Shown in pieces: positions 35,417 to 44,598 of a stretch of 57,606 bases of DNA. The stretch's first letter is position 1, and each line of letters opens with the position of its first letter. The stretch comes from an uncultured Porphyromonadaceae bacterium. GTDB taxonomy: Bacteria > Bacteroidota > Bacteroidia > Bacteroidales > Muribaculaceae. A model generated the notes under the pieces. The model was not told the DNA's origin and did no database searches. It was given only the letters and a program-made list of their open reading frames with translations. Position numbers and translations under genes: made by a program. The stretch covers positions 1 to 57,606 of the forward strand of contig CAMWUJ010000010.1 of assembly GCA_947177405.1 (NCBI GenBank), given 5' to 3'.

Positions 35417-36124
35417 ATGAAATATAAAAGAATATTACTAAAGCTTTCGGGCGAATCATTAGGTGGCGGACAAGGCACAGGGATCGACACAGCCCGTCTC
35501 AATTCCTATGCAGATCAAATCAAAGAGATGGCTCAGGCCGGAGTAGAGATAGGGATAGTGATAGGAGGTGGAAATATCTTCCGTGGTCTTTCCGGAGCCG
35601 GGAAGGGCTTCGACCGCGTGAAAGGCGACCAGATGGGGATGCTTGCCACAGTGATCAACTCTCTTGCCCTTAGTTCGGCGCTCGAAGCCATCGGACAGCC
35701 CTCACAGGTATTCACAGCAATCGATATGCATCCCATCGGTATGCACTATTCCAAATGGCGCGCCATAGATGCCATGAAAGAGGGGAAGATAGCAATTATC
35801 TCATGCGGCACAGGAAACCCCTATTTCACCACCGACACAGGATCAGCTCTGCGCGCCATAGAGATAGAGGCGGATGTGATGTTGAAAGGCACCCGTGTGG
35901 ATGGAGTATATACTGCCGATCCGGAGAAAGATCCCTCTGCGGAGAAATTCGATGAAATCACTTATGATGAGGTGCTCGCCAGAGGACTGAAGGTAATGGA
36001 CCTCACAGCCACAGCACTCTGCAAAGAGAATGGGATGCCTATATATGTGTTCAATATGGATGTTGAGGGCAATCTCAAGAAGATGATCGAAGGCGATAAT
36101 GTCGGAACCTTAGTGAAGGCTTGA
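35417..36124 (+). CDS. pyrH: Uridylate kinase PyrH
   Basis: PyrH phosphorylates UMP to UDP and belongs to the amino-acid kinase fold, unlike eukaryotic UMP kinases. The 235-residue sequence starts YKRILLKLSGESLGGG and has VIGGGNIFRG near residue 50. DQMGMLATVINSLAL and GTGNPYFTTDTGSALRA follow. Length and motifs are typical. frr follows after 49 bases, a frequent pairing. Confidence 0.97.
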   Translation: MKYKRILLKLSGESLGGGQGTGIDTARLNSYADQIKEMAQAGVEIGIVIGGGNIFRGLSGAGKGFDRVKGDQMGMLATVINSLALSSALEAIGQPSQVFTAIDMHPIGMHYSKWRAIDAMKEGKIAIISCGTGNPYFTTDTGSALRAIEIEADVMLKGTRVDGVYTADPEKDPSAEKFDEITYDEVLARGLKVMDLTATALCKENGMPIYVFNMDVEGNLKKMIEGDNVGTLVKA

Positions 36125-36173
36125 AGTCACTCTTGTTGACAGTTGTTTGTAATAAATTCAGATATAATATAAA

Positions 36174-36731
36174 ATGGAAGTAAAAGAATATTTATCAAAT
36201 GCCGAGGATTCCATGCAGCTTGCCGTGGAATATCTTGAGGATACCTTGAGCCATATCCGGGCCGGAAAAGCTTCGGCTCGTCTGCTCGACGGAATACGTG
36301 TGGAATATTACGGATCCATAGTGCCTATTTCGAATGTGGCCAATGTCAGCGTGCCCGATGCCCGCACAATCGCCATCACTCCCTGGGAGAAGGCTATGTT
36401 TAAGGAAATCGAAAAGGCAATCATCAATTCCGAACTCGGAATAACGCCCGAAAACAACGGTGAAGTGATTCGTATCTCTATCCCTCCCTTGACCGAGGAC
36501 CGACGCAAGCAGCTTGTGAAGCAGAGCAAGGGTGAGGCTGAGAACGCGAAGGTATCAGTGCGCAACGCCCGTCGCGAGGCAATCGACGGACTCAAGAAAG
36601 AGATCAAGAAAGGCCTCAGCGAGGATGTGGAGAAGGATGCAGAGAATGATGTGCAAAAGCTTCACGACAAATATATGAAGAAAATCGACGCTGTATTCGC
36701 TGAGAAGGAGAAAGAAATCCTGACCGTCTGA
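36174..36731 (+). CDS. frr: Ribosome recycling factor
   Basis: RRF works with EF-G to split post-termination ribosomes. The 185-residue protein has the usual two-domain pattern. It includes [21 protein letters not shown] near residues 27-47, [15 protein letters not shown] near residue 105 and a C-terminal three-helix segment rich in Lys and Glu. The length matches the family. Confidence 0.97.
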   Translation: MEVKEYLSNAEDSMQLAVEYLEDTLSHIRAGKASARLLDGIRVEYYGSIVPISNVANVSVPDARTIAITPWEKAMFKEIEKAIINSELGITPENNGEVIRISIPPLTEDRRKQLVKQSKGEAENAKVSVRNARREAIDGLKKEIKKGLSEDVEKDAENDVQKLHDKYMKKIDAVFAEKEKEILTV

Positions 36732-36754
36732 TTTCAACCCGACTTTTAAAGATT

Positions 36755-36796
36755 AAAGAGGAAGTGTCAATCTTATTTTTGATACCTCCTCTTTTT
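36755..36796. terminator. Terminator after frr
   Basis: AAAGAGGAAGTGTCAA (36755-36770) pairs with TTGATACCTCCTCTTT (36779-36794), with small mismatches, and ends in TTTTT. A-rich bases on the left side mean it could also act for the converging glycosyltransferase gene. Confidence 0.85.
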
Positions 36797-36824
36797 CATT
36801 TTCTGCATGCGCCGGCGGCGCTGA

Positions 36825-38099
36825 TCACTTAAATGATCTTATCAGTTGCAGATACCGGGTTGCCACGTTCTCTTCATTAAATCTTGACCTGGCGTTCTCA
36901 TACATCCTTTGCAATATATTTTTGTGTCTATCCGCATCCGACACCTCACCGGCGGCCCATACCAATCCTTCAGCGATATTTCCGGCAGCCACCGACAGAT
37001 CATCGTCCCAACGGGCAAGATAACCGGTGGAGAGATGATCGATGATGTCGGACTGTCCGCCTCGTGAGAAAGATACAGGAACAGCACCATAAGCCTGTCC
37101 CTCCACAAGGGTGCCCGGCAAGGTCTCGTAAAGGGAGGTCGAGACAACTATATCACCCTCCCTATATACTTTCATCAGATTCTCCCGACCCGACACACGA
37201 CCTAAATGAGAATGGGGGAGAGCTATCCCTTCAAGTGAATCCTTATTCTTCGCCTCGCCAAAAGTCACCAAGCGAAGACGTGAAGCTAATTCCGGATAAC
37301 GGTCACGAAGAATCCGCGTTGCCTCCACTAAAATCGGCAACCCTTTCACAGTGTCGTCAAGACGGGCAGCCCCAAACAAAATCTTTATTTCTCGATTCTC
37401 ATCCCCCTTATTTTCCTCTTTTATCTCTTTAATACCTTTATTATCAAATGGAAAGGCATTAGGAATAACAGTAGGTTTTTTTCCTTCAAATAGAGAACTG
37501 CGGGCTCCGCGATCTGCAAGCCAATTACTGACAGCCACAAAATGAATACCGGCTCGCTGATAGAGTCGTTTTTTGCGGCTTTGCACCGACTCGGCAAGAT
37601 GTCGGCACCAGGCGCCATTCAGCAAATGACAATCCGAGCACGTTCCTTCATATTCCTTACATTCTCCCGAGTGATGGCAAATACCGGTGAAACACCACAT
37701 ATCGTGCATCGTCCATATCAGACGCTTCCCGGAAGCGGCAATCCTGCGAATCCCCTTAAGAGACAAGAAACCCTGATTCACCCAATTGAGCATCACCACA
37801 TCGGCATCTTTCACCCACTGATGATTCAGGAGATCGAGACCATCGGAAGCAGTATCGATTTTGAAAAGAGTGGAACGGTTAAGACCGTTCATCAGAAATA
37901 TCTTGATCCGTTCGGCAAGGAAAGGGATTTTCATCCTCCATCTCGGGGCTGCCTCCTCCACCCAGGGAGAATCAGTCAGCTTCTCAGCCACTACCATCCT
38001 CGCGTCCACACCGACACGACGCAGGGCATTCATAAGGCGGAAACTCACCACTGCGGCTCCACCCGTAGAGTCCGACTTATTGATTATCACTACGCGCAT
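36825..38099 (-). CDS. Glycosyltransferase (GT4-like) with a cysteine-rich insertion
   Basis: The 424-residue GT-B protein starts with a GGAAVVSFRLMNALRRVG loop. The C-terminal donor domain has an ESLPGTLVEGQAYG-type region (ETLPGTLVEG), the EX7E-like motif near residue 340. Between the domains is a Cys/His-rich segment near residues 140-175, around HDMWCFTGICHHSGECKEY and CSDCHLLNGAWC. This looks like a metal-binding insertion found in many Bacteroidetes capsule glycosyltransferases. It lies 6 bases after folA on the minus strand, probably in one transcript. The sugar substrate is unknown. Confidence 0.85.
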   Translation of the reverse strand: MRVVIINKSDSTGGAAVVSFRLMNALRRVGVDARMVVAEKLTDSPWVEEAAPRWRMKIPFLAERIKIFLMNGLNRSTLFKIDTASDGLDLLNHQWVKDADVVMLNWVNQGFLSLKGIRRIAASGKRLIWTMHDMWCFTGICHHSGECKEYEGTCSDCHLLNGAWCRHLAESVQSRKKRLYQRAGIHFVAVSNWLADRGARSSLFEGKKPTVIPNAFPFDNKGIKEIKEENKGDENREIKILFGAARLDDTVKGLPILVEATRILRDRYPELASRLRLVTFGEAKNKDSLEGIALPHSHLGRVSGRENLMKVYREGDIVVSTSLYETLPGTLVEGQAYGAVPVSFSRGGQSDIIDHLSTGYLARWDDDLSVAAGNIAEGLVWAAGEVSDADRHKNILQRMYENARSRFNEENVATRYLQLIRSFK

Positions 38100-38105
38100 A
38101 TCCGA

Positions 38106-38693
38106 TTATCTTCTGTATAGAGTACGAAAAGAATATACCGGTCCGGTTTTCGAAATAAATTCCTCACTTCGATCCTCCTCACGCCATTCCTCAGGGGAGA
38201 GGGGAGGGAAGAAAGCATCAGCATCATCGACCGGCACCTTTACCACAGTCTGATACACTCTGGTGCACCAGGGGAGAGCATTCCTGTATATCTCTTCCCC
38301 ACCGATAATGAAAGGGATCTCGCGACAATTCTCTATTGCTTCCTCCACAGATCCCATAGTCTCTGCCCCGACGGCTTTATATTCAGGATTGCGTGTCACC
38401 ACAATATTTCTTCTTCCCGGCAACGGACGCTTAGGAAGTGACTCCCATGTCTTTCTCCCCATAATCACGGGATGCCCCATAGTCAGGTTTTTGAATCTTT
38501 GCAGATCCTCCGACACGCGCCAAGGCAAAGTCCCTTGCCTACCGATGACTCCCGATTCATTCACAGCCACAATACACCACACTTCACGCCGTCGATTGGT
38601 CTCGGAATTATAGGTTGAATATGGATGGAGCTGGAGGATATCTTTCTCCGTGATCATATCCGGATCGGAGGGAAAGAGAATGGATGTTTCCAT
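38106..38693 (-). CDS. folA: Dihydrofolate reductase
   Basis: FolA reduces dihydrofolate to tetrahydrofolate with NADPH. VWCIVAVNESGVIGRQGTLP gives the substrate loop and the GxLPW motif, and VIMGRKTWESLPKRPLPGR is the NADPH-binding region. From ATG 38693 it has 195 residues. About 35 of these precede the usual DHFR start and form a variable extension. A TTG at 38726 would add eleven more. It is probably co-transcribed with the downstream glycosyltransferase. Confidence 0.92.
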   Translation of the reverse strand: METSILFPSDPDMITEKDILQLHPYSTYNSETNRRREVWCIVAVNESGVIGRQGTLPWRVSEDLQRFKNLTMGHPVIMGRKTWESLPKRPLPGRRNIVVTRNPEYKAVGAETMGSVEEAIENCREIPFIIGGEEIYRNALPWCTRVYQTVVKVPVDDADAFFPPLSPEEWREEDRSEEFISKTGPVYSFRTLYRR

Positions 38694-38743
38694 AATATTG
38701 ATGTTTTTTAATACTTTTTCAAACAATTTATCGCGTTTCTTCG

Positions 38744-38751
38744 TAAAGTTA
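38744..38751 (-). promoter_or_regulatory. Possible -7 box for folA
   Basis: The minus strand reads TAACTTTA, the same variant seen before rsmH, about 50 bases before the folA ATG. It is divergent from the Na/Pi promoter 13 bases away. Confidence 0.35.
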
Positions 38752-38763
38752 ATAAAAATTCCC

Positions 38764-38771
38764 TAATTTTG
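38764..38771 (+). promoter_or_regulatory. -7 box for the Na/Pi cotransporter gene
   Basis: TAATTTTG matches TAnnTTTG and implies a leader of about 80 bases. No clear -33 is seen. Confidence 0.5.
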
Positions 38772-38857
38772 CGGTAATTGGGGAGGCCTCTTGATGATTA
38801 TTTCGATTCCACCGGGGCACACCATGAAAATGAAATAACACAAAAAAATATAAATAG

Positions 38858-40645
38858 ATGAATTATAGCATTATAGACTTCATTAGCCTTTTGGGAGCGG
38901 TATGTCTCTTCCTCTATGGTATGAAAGTGATGAGTGAGGGCTTGCAAAAAGTAGCGGGCGACCGTTTACGTAATATCCTCGGTGCAATGACCCGTAACCG
39001 CGTCACCGGAGTGATGACAGGTATCGTGATCACGGCTCTGATTCAAAGCTCCAGCGCTTCGACAGTGATGGTGGTGAGCTTCGTCAACGCAGGTCTCATG
39101 ACCCTTCAGCAAGCTATGGCGGTGATTTTCGGTGCCAACGTCGGAACAACGGTGACAACCTGGATTATCTCCGCATTCTCCTTTGAAGTCAGTATATCAG
39201 ACTATAGCATATTGCTCCTTGCAGTCGGCGTTCCGATGCTTTTCATGAAAAAGAGCGGCTACAAGAGTTTCGGCGAGTTTCTCATAGGTTTCTGCTTCCT
39301 CTTCATGGGTCTTGACCTCATCAGCAGATATGTGCCCAACCTACAGGAAAATCCCCAGATGCTGGAATTTGTCACCAATTATACCCAGCTTGGAGTGGGT
39401 TCGATATTGATATTCTTCTTCCTCGGAATTGTAGTCACGATGGTGGCTCAAAGTTCTGCCGCCACTTTCGCCATCACCCTTATCATGTGTTCGCAGGGTT
39501 GGATATCATTTGAACTTGGATGTGCCATAATCCTGGGTGGAAATATAGGAACCACAATCACACCCGTACTTGCTTCACTCAGTGGTAACCTTGCAGCAAA
39601 ACGCACCGCGATGGGACACGTGCTATTCAATGTGCTGGGATCGATAATCACCCTATGCGTATTCCATCCGTTTGTGGAGCTGGTGGCCGACATAACCCAA
39701 TGGTGCAACGGTATCAATCCTCTTGATATAACCAAGGCTCAGGAAGCCAATATGGCCAATTCCACCCTTATCAATCCCAAAGGAGGCCTCACCTCGGCAG
39801 CTCAGGGTTGCGTGGCTTTCGGTCTGGCTATGTTCCCCACGGTGTTCAATGCCATCAACCTCATGATAATGATATGGTTCACCAAGCTTTATGTAAAGAT
39901 TGTATGCTGGATCATGCCCGCTCATCACAAAGAGGAAGAGGAGGATTTCTCACTCAAATTTATCGGCAGGGGAATGCTCTCAGCTTCCGAGTTGAATATA
40001 ACACAGGCACAGAAAGAGATATACCTGTATGGTCAGCGTGTGGACAGAATGCTTAAGATGGCACGTGAGCTCATACATACCGATGCCTCCGACGAGAATT
40101 ATAACAAGACCTATTCCCGTATGGAGAAATATGAAGAGATCTCCGACCGCATGGAGATTGAGATCGGAAGCTATCTCAACAAGGTTTCTGAAGGACGTCT
40201 CTCTCCCGAAGGAAAGATGAGAATAGCCGGAATGTTGCGTATCATCAGCGAGATCGAATCCATAGCCGACGGCTGCTTCAATGTGGCAAAAACACTGGGA
40301 CGCAAGAACCAGATTCAAGTGAAATTCGAAGATACGGTGCTCCACGAAATCGACAGCATGTTCGATCTTGTGAGCGAGGCCATGACAAATATGCTCGGAA
40401 TCCTCAAAGAGATGGAGACTCCCGACGGTGCATTGGTGGTGAAGGCATATAACCGCGAGCGTGAAATCAACAATCTCCGCAATAAGCTCCGCGATGAAAA
40501 TATCTTCAATATCAACAACAAGAAATATGATTATCAGGAGGGTATATTCTACATGGATCTGATCGGTGAGGCAGAGAAACTCGGTGACTATATGATCAAT
40601 GTGGTTGAAGGAGTGAAACATCAGTTCAAGCCGGCCACTGCCTGA
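38858..40645 (+). CDS. Na+/phosphate cotransporter with C-terminal PhoU-like domain
   Basis: The 595-residue protein has two inverted Na/Pi-cotransporter repeats with the hallmark QSSSASTVMVVSFVNAGL near residue 65 and QSSAATFAITLIM near residue 195. About eight to ten membrane segments end near residue 360. The remainder is a helical PhoU-like cytoplasmic domain (about 385-590). This NptA/YjbB-type architecture imports or exports phosphate, and direction cannot be told from sequence. No pst or pho genes are adjacent. Confidence 0.9.
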   Translation: MNYSIIDFISLLGAVCLFLYGMKVMSEGLQKVAGDRLRNILGAMTRNRVTGVMTGIVITALIQSSSASTVMVVSFVNAGLMTLQQAMAVIFGANVGTTVTTWIISAFSFEVSISDYSILLLAVGVPMLFMKKSGYKSFGEFLIGFCFLFMGLDLISRYVPNLQENPQMLEFVTNYTQLGVGSILIFFFLGIVVTMVAQSSAATFAITLIMCSQGWISFELGCAIILGGNIGTTITPVLASLSGNLAAKRTAMGHVLFNVLGSIITLCVFHPFVELVADITQWCNGINPLDITKAQEANMANSTLINPKGGLTSAAQGCVAFGLAMFPTVFNAINLMIMIWFTKLYVKIVCWIMPAHHKEEEEDFSLKFIGRGMLSASELNITQAQKEIYLYGQRVDRMLKMARELIHTDASDENYNKTYSRMEKYEEISDRMEIEIGSYLNKVSEGRLSPEGKMRIAGMLRIISEIESIADGCFNVAKTLGRKNQIQVKFEDTVLHEIDSMFDLVSEAMTNMLGILKEMETPDGALVVKAYNREREINNLRNKLRDENIFNINNKKYDYQEGIFYMDLIGEAEKLGDYMINVVEGVKHQFKPATA

Positions 40646-40705
40646 TAAAGATAGGGACCGGAGTGACTTTGGGGTTTCTATAAATCAATTTACAACCATA
40701 GAAGA

Positions 40706-41791
40706 ATGAAGAATCATAAATATTGTGTCATAATGTGCGGAGGTGTCGGATCCAGATTCTGGCCCTTCAGTCGTAACGATCGTCCCAAACAATTTCTTGA
40801 TTTTTTCGGAACGGGTCGCAGTCTTTTGCAGATGACCGTTGACAGGATATTGCCGCTGATACCGGCGGAAAATATTATTCTGGTCACCAACAGTGCTTAT
40901 GCCGATATCATACGCGAACAGCTTCCTGAAATAAAGGATTCCAACATCCTCCTCGAACCTGCCCGCCGCAACACCGCACCCTGTATATGCTGGGCCGCCC
41001 ACCATATCGTAGCTCTTGATCCGGAGGCCACTATGGTGACCCTACCATCCGACCATCTTATACTTAAGGAGGAGACTTTCCGGGAGGTGCTCAAGGAGGG
41101 ACTGGAATTTGTGGAAAGCGGCAACCGCCTCCTCACGATAGGACTCAAACCCACATCTCCTCACACCGGATATGGCTATATTCAGCTTGGAAATCCGATG
41201 AAGGAATATCCGGGAATATGTAAGGTGAAGTCGTTCACCGAAAAGCCGGATGAGCCTATGGCGCGTGTCTTTGTGGAAAGCGGAGAATTTTATTGGAATT
41301 CCGGAATGTTTCTATGGCGTGCCGACAATATTCTGAAGGCCTTCGCCCGTTATGCTCCGGAGATAGCTTCCGTTTTCGATGCCGGTGAGTCTGAATATGC
41401 CACTCCACGTGAAAGCCAATTCATTGACAGTGTATTCTCTTCGGCTCCATCCATCAGTATCGATTACGCCATAATGGAGAAAGCCGACAATGTGTATGTA
41501 AAGACTGCCGATATAGGCTGGAGCGACCTCGGGAGCTGGAAAGCTCTATACGAGACATCGCCCAAGACACGGGAGGGAAATGTGACCCAGGGATGCCAGG
41601 TGCTGACCCACGACTGCAGCAACACGGTATTTGCCGTGACAGGCGACAAGATAATCGTGGCCGCCGGATTGCATGACTATATCGTGGCCGAAAACGATAA
41701 CACTCTTCTTATCTATCCCATAGGAGAGGAGCAGAAGATACGGCAGGTGGTCAATGACGTTCGCGCAAGATTCGGGGAGGAGTATGTGTAA
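40706..41791 (+). CDS. Mannose-1-phosphate guanylyltransferase
   Basis: The enzyme makes GDP-mannose from mannose-1-phosphate and GTP for polysaccharide or glycolipid synthesis. The nucleotidyltransferase signature CGGVGSRFWPFSRNDRPKQF is near residue 12. LLEPARRNTAPCICWAA near residue 80, a TEKP motif near residue 177 and ADIGWSDLGSWKALYE near residue 270 are also diagnostic. The 361-residue form lacks the C-terminal phosphomannose isomerase domain of bifunctional ManC. Its end overlaps the next gene by 8 bases if the lipoprotein ATG at 41784 is used. Confidence 0.93.
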   Translation: MKNHKYCVIMCGGVGSRFWPFSRNDRPKQFLDFFGTGRSLLQMTVDRILPLIPAENIILVTNSAYADIIREQLPEIKDSNILLEPARRNTAPCICWAAHHIVALDPEATMVTLPSDHLILKEETFREVLKEGLEFVESGNRLLTIGLKPTSPHTGYGYIQLGNPMKEYPGICKVKSFTEKPDEPMARVFVESGEFYWNSGMFLWRADNILKAFARYAPEIASVFDAGESEYATPRESQFIDSVFSSAPSISIDYAIMEKADNVYVKTADIGWSDLGSWKALYETSPKTREGNVTQGCQVLTHDCSNTVFAVTGDKIIVAAGLHDYIVAENDNTLLIYPIGEEQKIRQVVNDVRARFGEEYV

Positions 41792-42758
41792 GGGAGTATT
41801 CAATATAATAGCGACTTTCCTTATGATTATGGTCGCAGGATGTTCCTCTCCTAAGTTTAACATTGAGTTCCAGCTGCCAACCTCAATCAACTCCACCTAT
41901 CCCTTGACTTATTACGCTTCCTCTCCAAAGCAGGGAAAATGGATATCTTCGGCAATAGTGGTGCAACAGGGAAAAGGAAAAATGACATTTCCTGTTTCCG
42001 ACCCGGCGGTAGTGACGCTCACGGCAGCCGGTTCCACTCTCTATTTCTATGTGGAAAGAGGAGATAAGGTGATGGTGAAGGGCGACAGCGCCGATCCTTC
42101 CAGCTGGGTGTTTTCAGGAAATTCCATTAATGAAGACTGGAGCAAGTGGAGGAAAGAAAACAGTTCGCAAATTGCCGGTGGAAATGCCGAGAAGATAAAT
42201 TCCGCTGTGGATAAATTTGTGAAAAAGAATCCATCTAATCCTCTATCAGCTCTCCTGCTTCTCTATGAATACGACCGACGTATAAATAACGAAGGATTCC
42301 TTAAACTTTGGAAATCTCTGAAGGGAGAGGCTGCCAAAGAGAAATGGATCACTATCTCCGGGCGATCCGACTTATATACCAACATTCCTCTGGAGCCGGT
42401 GAATGTGAAGCGGAAACATTCCATTCCTCTACATTCTCTGGTGAATGGTACAGATACTATTGTCACAGGCAAGGTGCCGGTGGTATTGATGGTGTGGAGA
42501 AATGGTGACCGGGAAAGAGAAGAGTTTATAGATTCACTCCGCGCCCTTCGCAAAGCCCATCCCGATTCGGCCTCATTCATTATTGCCGATATCTGTTTCG
42601 ACCCCGATTCCATCAACTGGGCTGCCCCATTGGGCCGCGACTCCCTGGAACATATCATCAGGGCCTGGAATCCCGTGGCAGAAGCTGATTCGGTGATGAG
42701 AAGTCTCGGTATCGAGCGCACTCCCATGATTATAACCATCCCTCCATTAAACAAATAA
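41784..42758 (+). CDS. Lipoprotein with DUF4369-like N-terminal and thioredoxin-like C-terminal regions
   Basis: From ATG 41784 the 324-residue protein starts with a signal peptide and a lipobox (MVAGC; acylated Cys near residue 19). Residues about 25-120 resemble the DUF4369 domain, a beta domain common in Bacteroidetes thiol-redox lipoproteins. Residues about 215-320 have a thioredoxin-like layout (KVPVVLMVWRNGDREREEF, then RTPMIITIPP), but the usual CxxC is absent. A redox function is therefore doubtful. An upstream in-frame ATG at 41754 is less likely because it would bury the signal peptide. The 8-base overlap with the guanylyltransferase gene suggests coupling. Confidence 0.75.
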   Translation: MCKGVFNIIATFLMIMVAGCSSPKFNIEFQLPTSINSTYPLTYYASSPKQGKWISSAIVVQQGKGKMTFPVSDPAVVTLTAAGSTLYFYVERGDKVMVKGDSADPSSWVFSGNSINEDWSKWRKENSSQIAGGNAEKINSAVDKFVKKNPSNPLSALLLLYEYDRRINNEGFLKLWKSLKGEAAKEKWITISGRSDLYTNIPLEPVNVKRKHSIPLHSLVNGTDTIVTGKVPVVLMVWRNGDREREEFIDSLRALRKAHPDSASFIIADICFDPDSINWAAPLGRDSLEHIIRAWNPVAEADSVMRSLGIERTPMIITIPPLNK

Positions 42759-42783
42759 TTTATCAATAACTCCTCCTATAGCT

Positions 42784-44331
42784 ATGCTCACCAAGATATA
42801 TTCCGCGGCCATCAACGGCATTGACGCTTTCCCCGTAATGGTGGAGACCGAGATATGGAAAGGCACCACATTCTCAATAGTGGGCATGGCCGACACTGCC
42901 ATCCGAGAAAGCTACGAAAGAATGATTTCGGCCGTGAGACATTCAGGCTATGAGTTTCCGCATTTTAGAATCACCATAAATCTTGCACCGGCCGATGTAA
43001 AGAAAGAAGGCGCGCAGTTCGATCTTCCTATGGCAATCGGTATCCTTGCCTCAGCCGAGATTGTGAGAAGTGAATCCCTATCCGATTTCATGATGACCGG
43101 CGAGCTGAGCCTCGACGGATCCGTGCTCCCTGTGAAAGGAATCCTGCCAATGGCCGTGAAAGCAAGAGAAATGGGTATAAAGAAACTGATTGTTCCCGAG
43201 GGAAATGTCACGGAGGCGGCGGTGGTGAATCGGGTGGAAGTATATGGAGTGAAGTCGCTGAAGGAGGCAATAGAAATAGTGGAGGGCACCTCTGAGGCTC
43301 AACCTGTGAAGATTGATACCAGGGCTCTTTTCAAGGCTTCTCAGAGCGATTTTGATTTCGATTTCTCGGAAGTGAAGGGACAGGAATCGGTGAAACGCGC
43401 TTTCGAGGTGGCAGTTGCCGGAGGGCACAATATCATTATGGTGGGTCCTCCGGGTGCCGGAAAGTCAATGATGGCCAAGCGTCTGCCCTCCATCATGCCT
43501 CCTCTAAGCATGGCGGAGGCACTGGAGACCACAAAAATACATTCTGTGGCTGGCAAACTGTCGCGCGGATCAATGCTCATGACACAGCGTCCTTTCCGAA
43601 CTCCTCACCACACGGTATCGCCTGTTGCATTGGTGGGAGGAGGATCCTCTCCAATGCCGGGAGAGATAAGCCTGGCGCATAACGGTGTCCTTTTCCTTGA
43701 TGAATTTCCGGAATTTCCCCGGCAAGTTTTAGAAGTGCTTCGACAGCCTATCGAGGACCGTGTAATCACGGTGGCCCGGTCTAAATATACTGTGAATTAC
43801 CCTGCGAGCTTCATGCTGGTGGCTTCGATGAACCCATGTCCGTGTGGATATTACGGCCATCCCACACGCCAATGCACTTGCACGGCGGGCGCTGTGAGTA
43901 AATATATGAACCGAATCTCCGGTCCACTTCTCGACCGCATCGATCTTCAGGTGGAGATCGAACCTGTGGCTTTCGACGACATGGCAGACCCTACACCTAC
44001 AGAGGGGAGCGATGCAATAAGGGAGAGAGTGATGAAAGCTCGCCTTATACAGCAGGAGAGATACAAGGATCTCCCCGGTATCCATTGCAATGCGCAGATG
44101 AATTCCCGACTATTGAAAAGATATGCCTGGCCCGATCCGGAAGGAATGGCCAAGCTAAAGGAAAGAATGACCCGTCTTGACATGTCGGCCCGTGCTTTCG
44201 ACCGTATCTTGCGCGTGGCCCGCACCATCGCCGACCTCGATGGATCGGAGAAGGTTAGGGTATCCCATATAGCCGAAGCCATCTCCTACCGCACCCTCGA
44301 CCGTGGCAATTACGGATCCACTTTCTCTTAG
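42784..44331 (+). CDS. comM: YifB/ComM-family Mg-chelatase-like AAA+ ATPase
   Basis: The 515-residue protein has an N-terminal Lon-protease-like region (about 1-165). A central AAA+ domain carries Walker A GPPGAGKSMMAKRLP near residue 221 and the Walker B segment NGVLFLDEFPEF near residue 300. The NPCPCGYYGHPTRQCTCT zinc-type motif lies near residue 352, and a Mg-chelatase C-terminal domain follows. ComM is a hexameric helicase that promotes branch migration during natural transformation. Whether this organism is competent is not known. It lies 25 bases after the lipoprotein gene. Confidence 0.93.
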   Translation: MLTKIYSAAINGIDAFPVMVETEIWKGTTFSIVGMADTAIRESYERMISAVRHSGYEFPHFRITINLAPADVKKEGAQFDLPMAIGILASAEIVRSESLSDFMMTGELSLDGSVLPVKGILPMAVKAREMGIKKLIVPEGNVTEAAVVNRVEVYGVKSLKEAIEIVEGTSEAQPVKIDTRALFKASQSDFDFDFSEVKGQESVKRAFEVAVAGGHNIIMVGPPGAGKSMMAKRLPSIMPPLSMAEALETTKIHSVAGKLSRGSMLMTQRPFRTPHHTVSPVALVGGGSSPMPGEISLAHNGVLFLDEFPEFPRQVLEVLRQPIEDRVITVARSKYTVNYPASFMLVASMNPCPCGYYGHPTRQCTCTAGAVSKYMNRISGPLLDRIDLQVEIEPVAFDDMADPTPTEGSDAIRERVMKARLIQQERYKDLPGIHCNAQMNSRLLKRYAWPDPEGMAKLKERMTRLDMSARAFDRILRVARTIADLDGSEKVRVSHIAEAISYRTLDRGNYGSTFS

Positions 44332-44421
44332 CCCGAGCTTCTCAATAAGCTAACTCCCTTTTTTTATAATCTGAAACTGAGATCCTATATAAAGAAGAGA
44401 GAAGAGAAGGCTAAAAGGCTA

Positions 44422-44490
44422 ATTTTCACCTACCGACAAACCCCCTTCCGGCAGAATTTTATGCAGACCCTGTTTGTCGAAGGGGAAAAT
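44422..44490. repeat. REP-like hairpin upstream of the Y1 transposase
   Basis: ATTTTCACCTACCGACAAAC (44422-44441) is the near reverse complement of GTTTGTCGAAGGGGAAAAT (44472-44490). The intervening loop contains CTTCCGGCAGAATTTTATGC, which is matched in the downstream copy at 45622-45687. Paired hairpins next to a RAYT gene are typical of REP elements. Confidence 0.7.
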
Positions 44491-44508
44491 CGCCAGAATC
44501 TATTTAGA

Positions 44509-44553
44509 CGATTTTTTGCACACCCGGTTTGTCGAAGGGGAAAATCGCCAGAA
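44509..44553. repeat. REP half-copy
   Basis: A 27-base segment, beginning GTTTGTCGAAGGGG at 44527 and ending at 44553, is identical to 44472-44498. CGATTTT (44509-44515) can pair with AAAATCG (44541-44547), forming a second short hairpin. It appears to be a right-arm duplicate of the upstream REP. Confidence 0.65.
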
Positions 44554-44598
44554 AGTATTTATCAGAAAAATTAAATAATCATAATAATATAATTATCT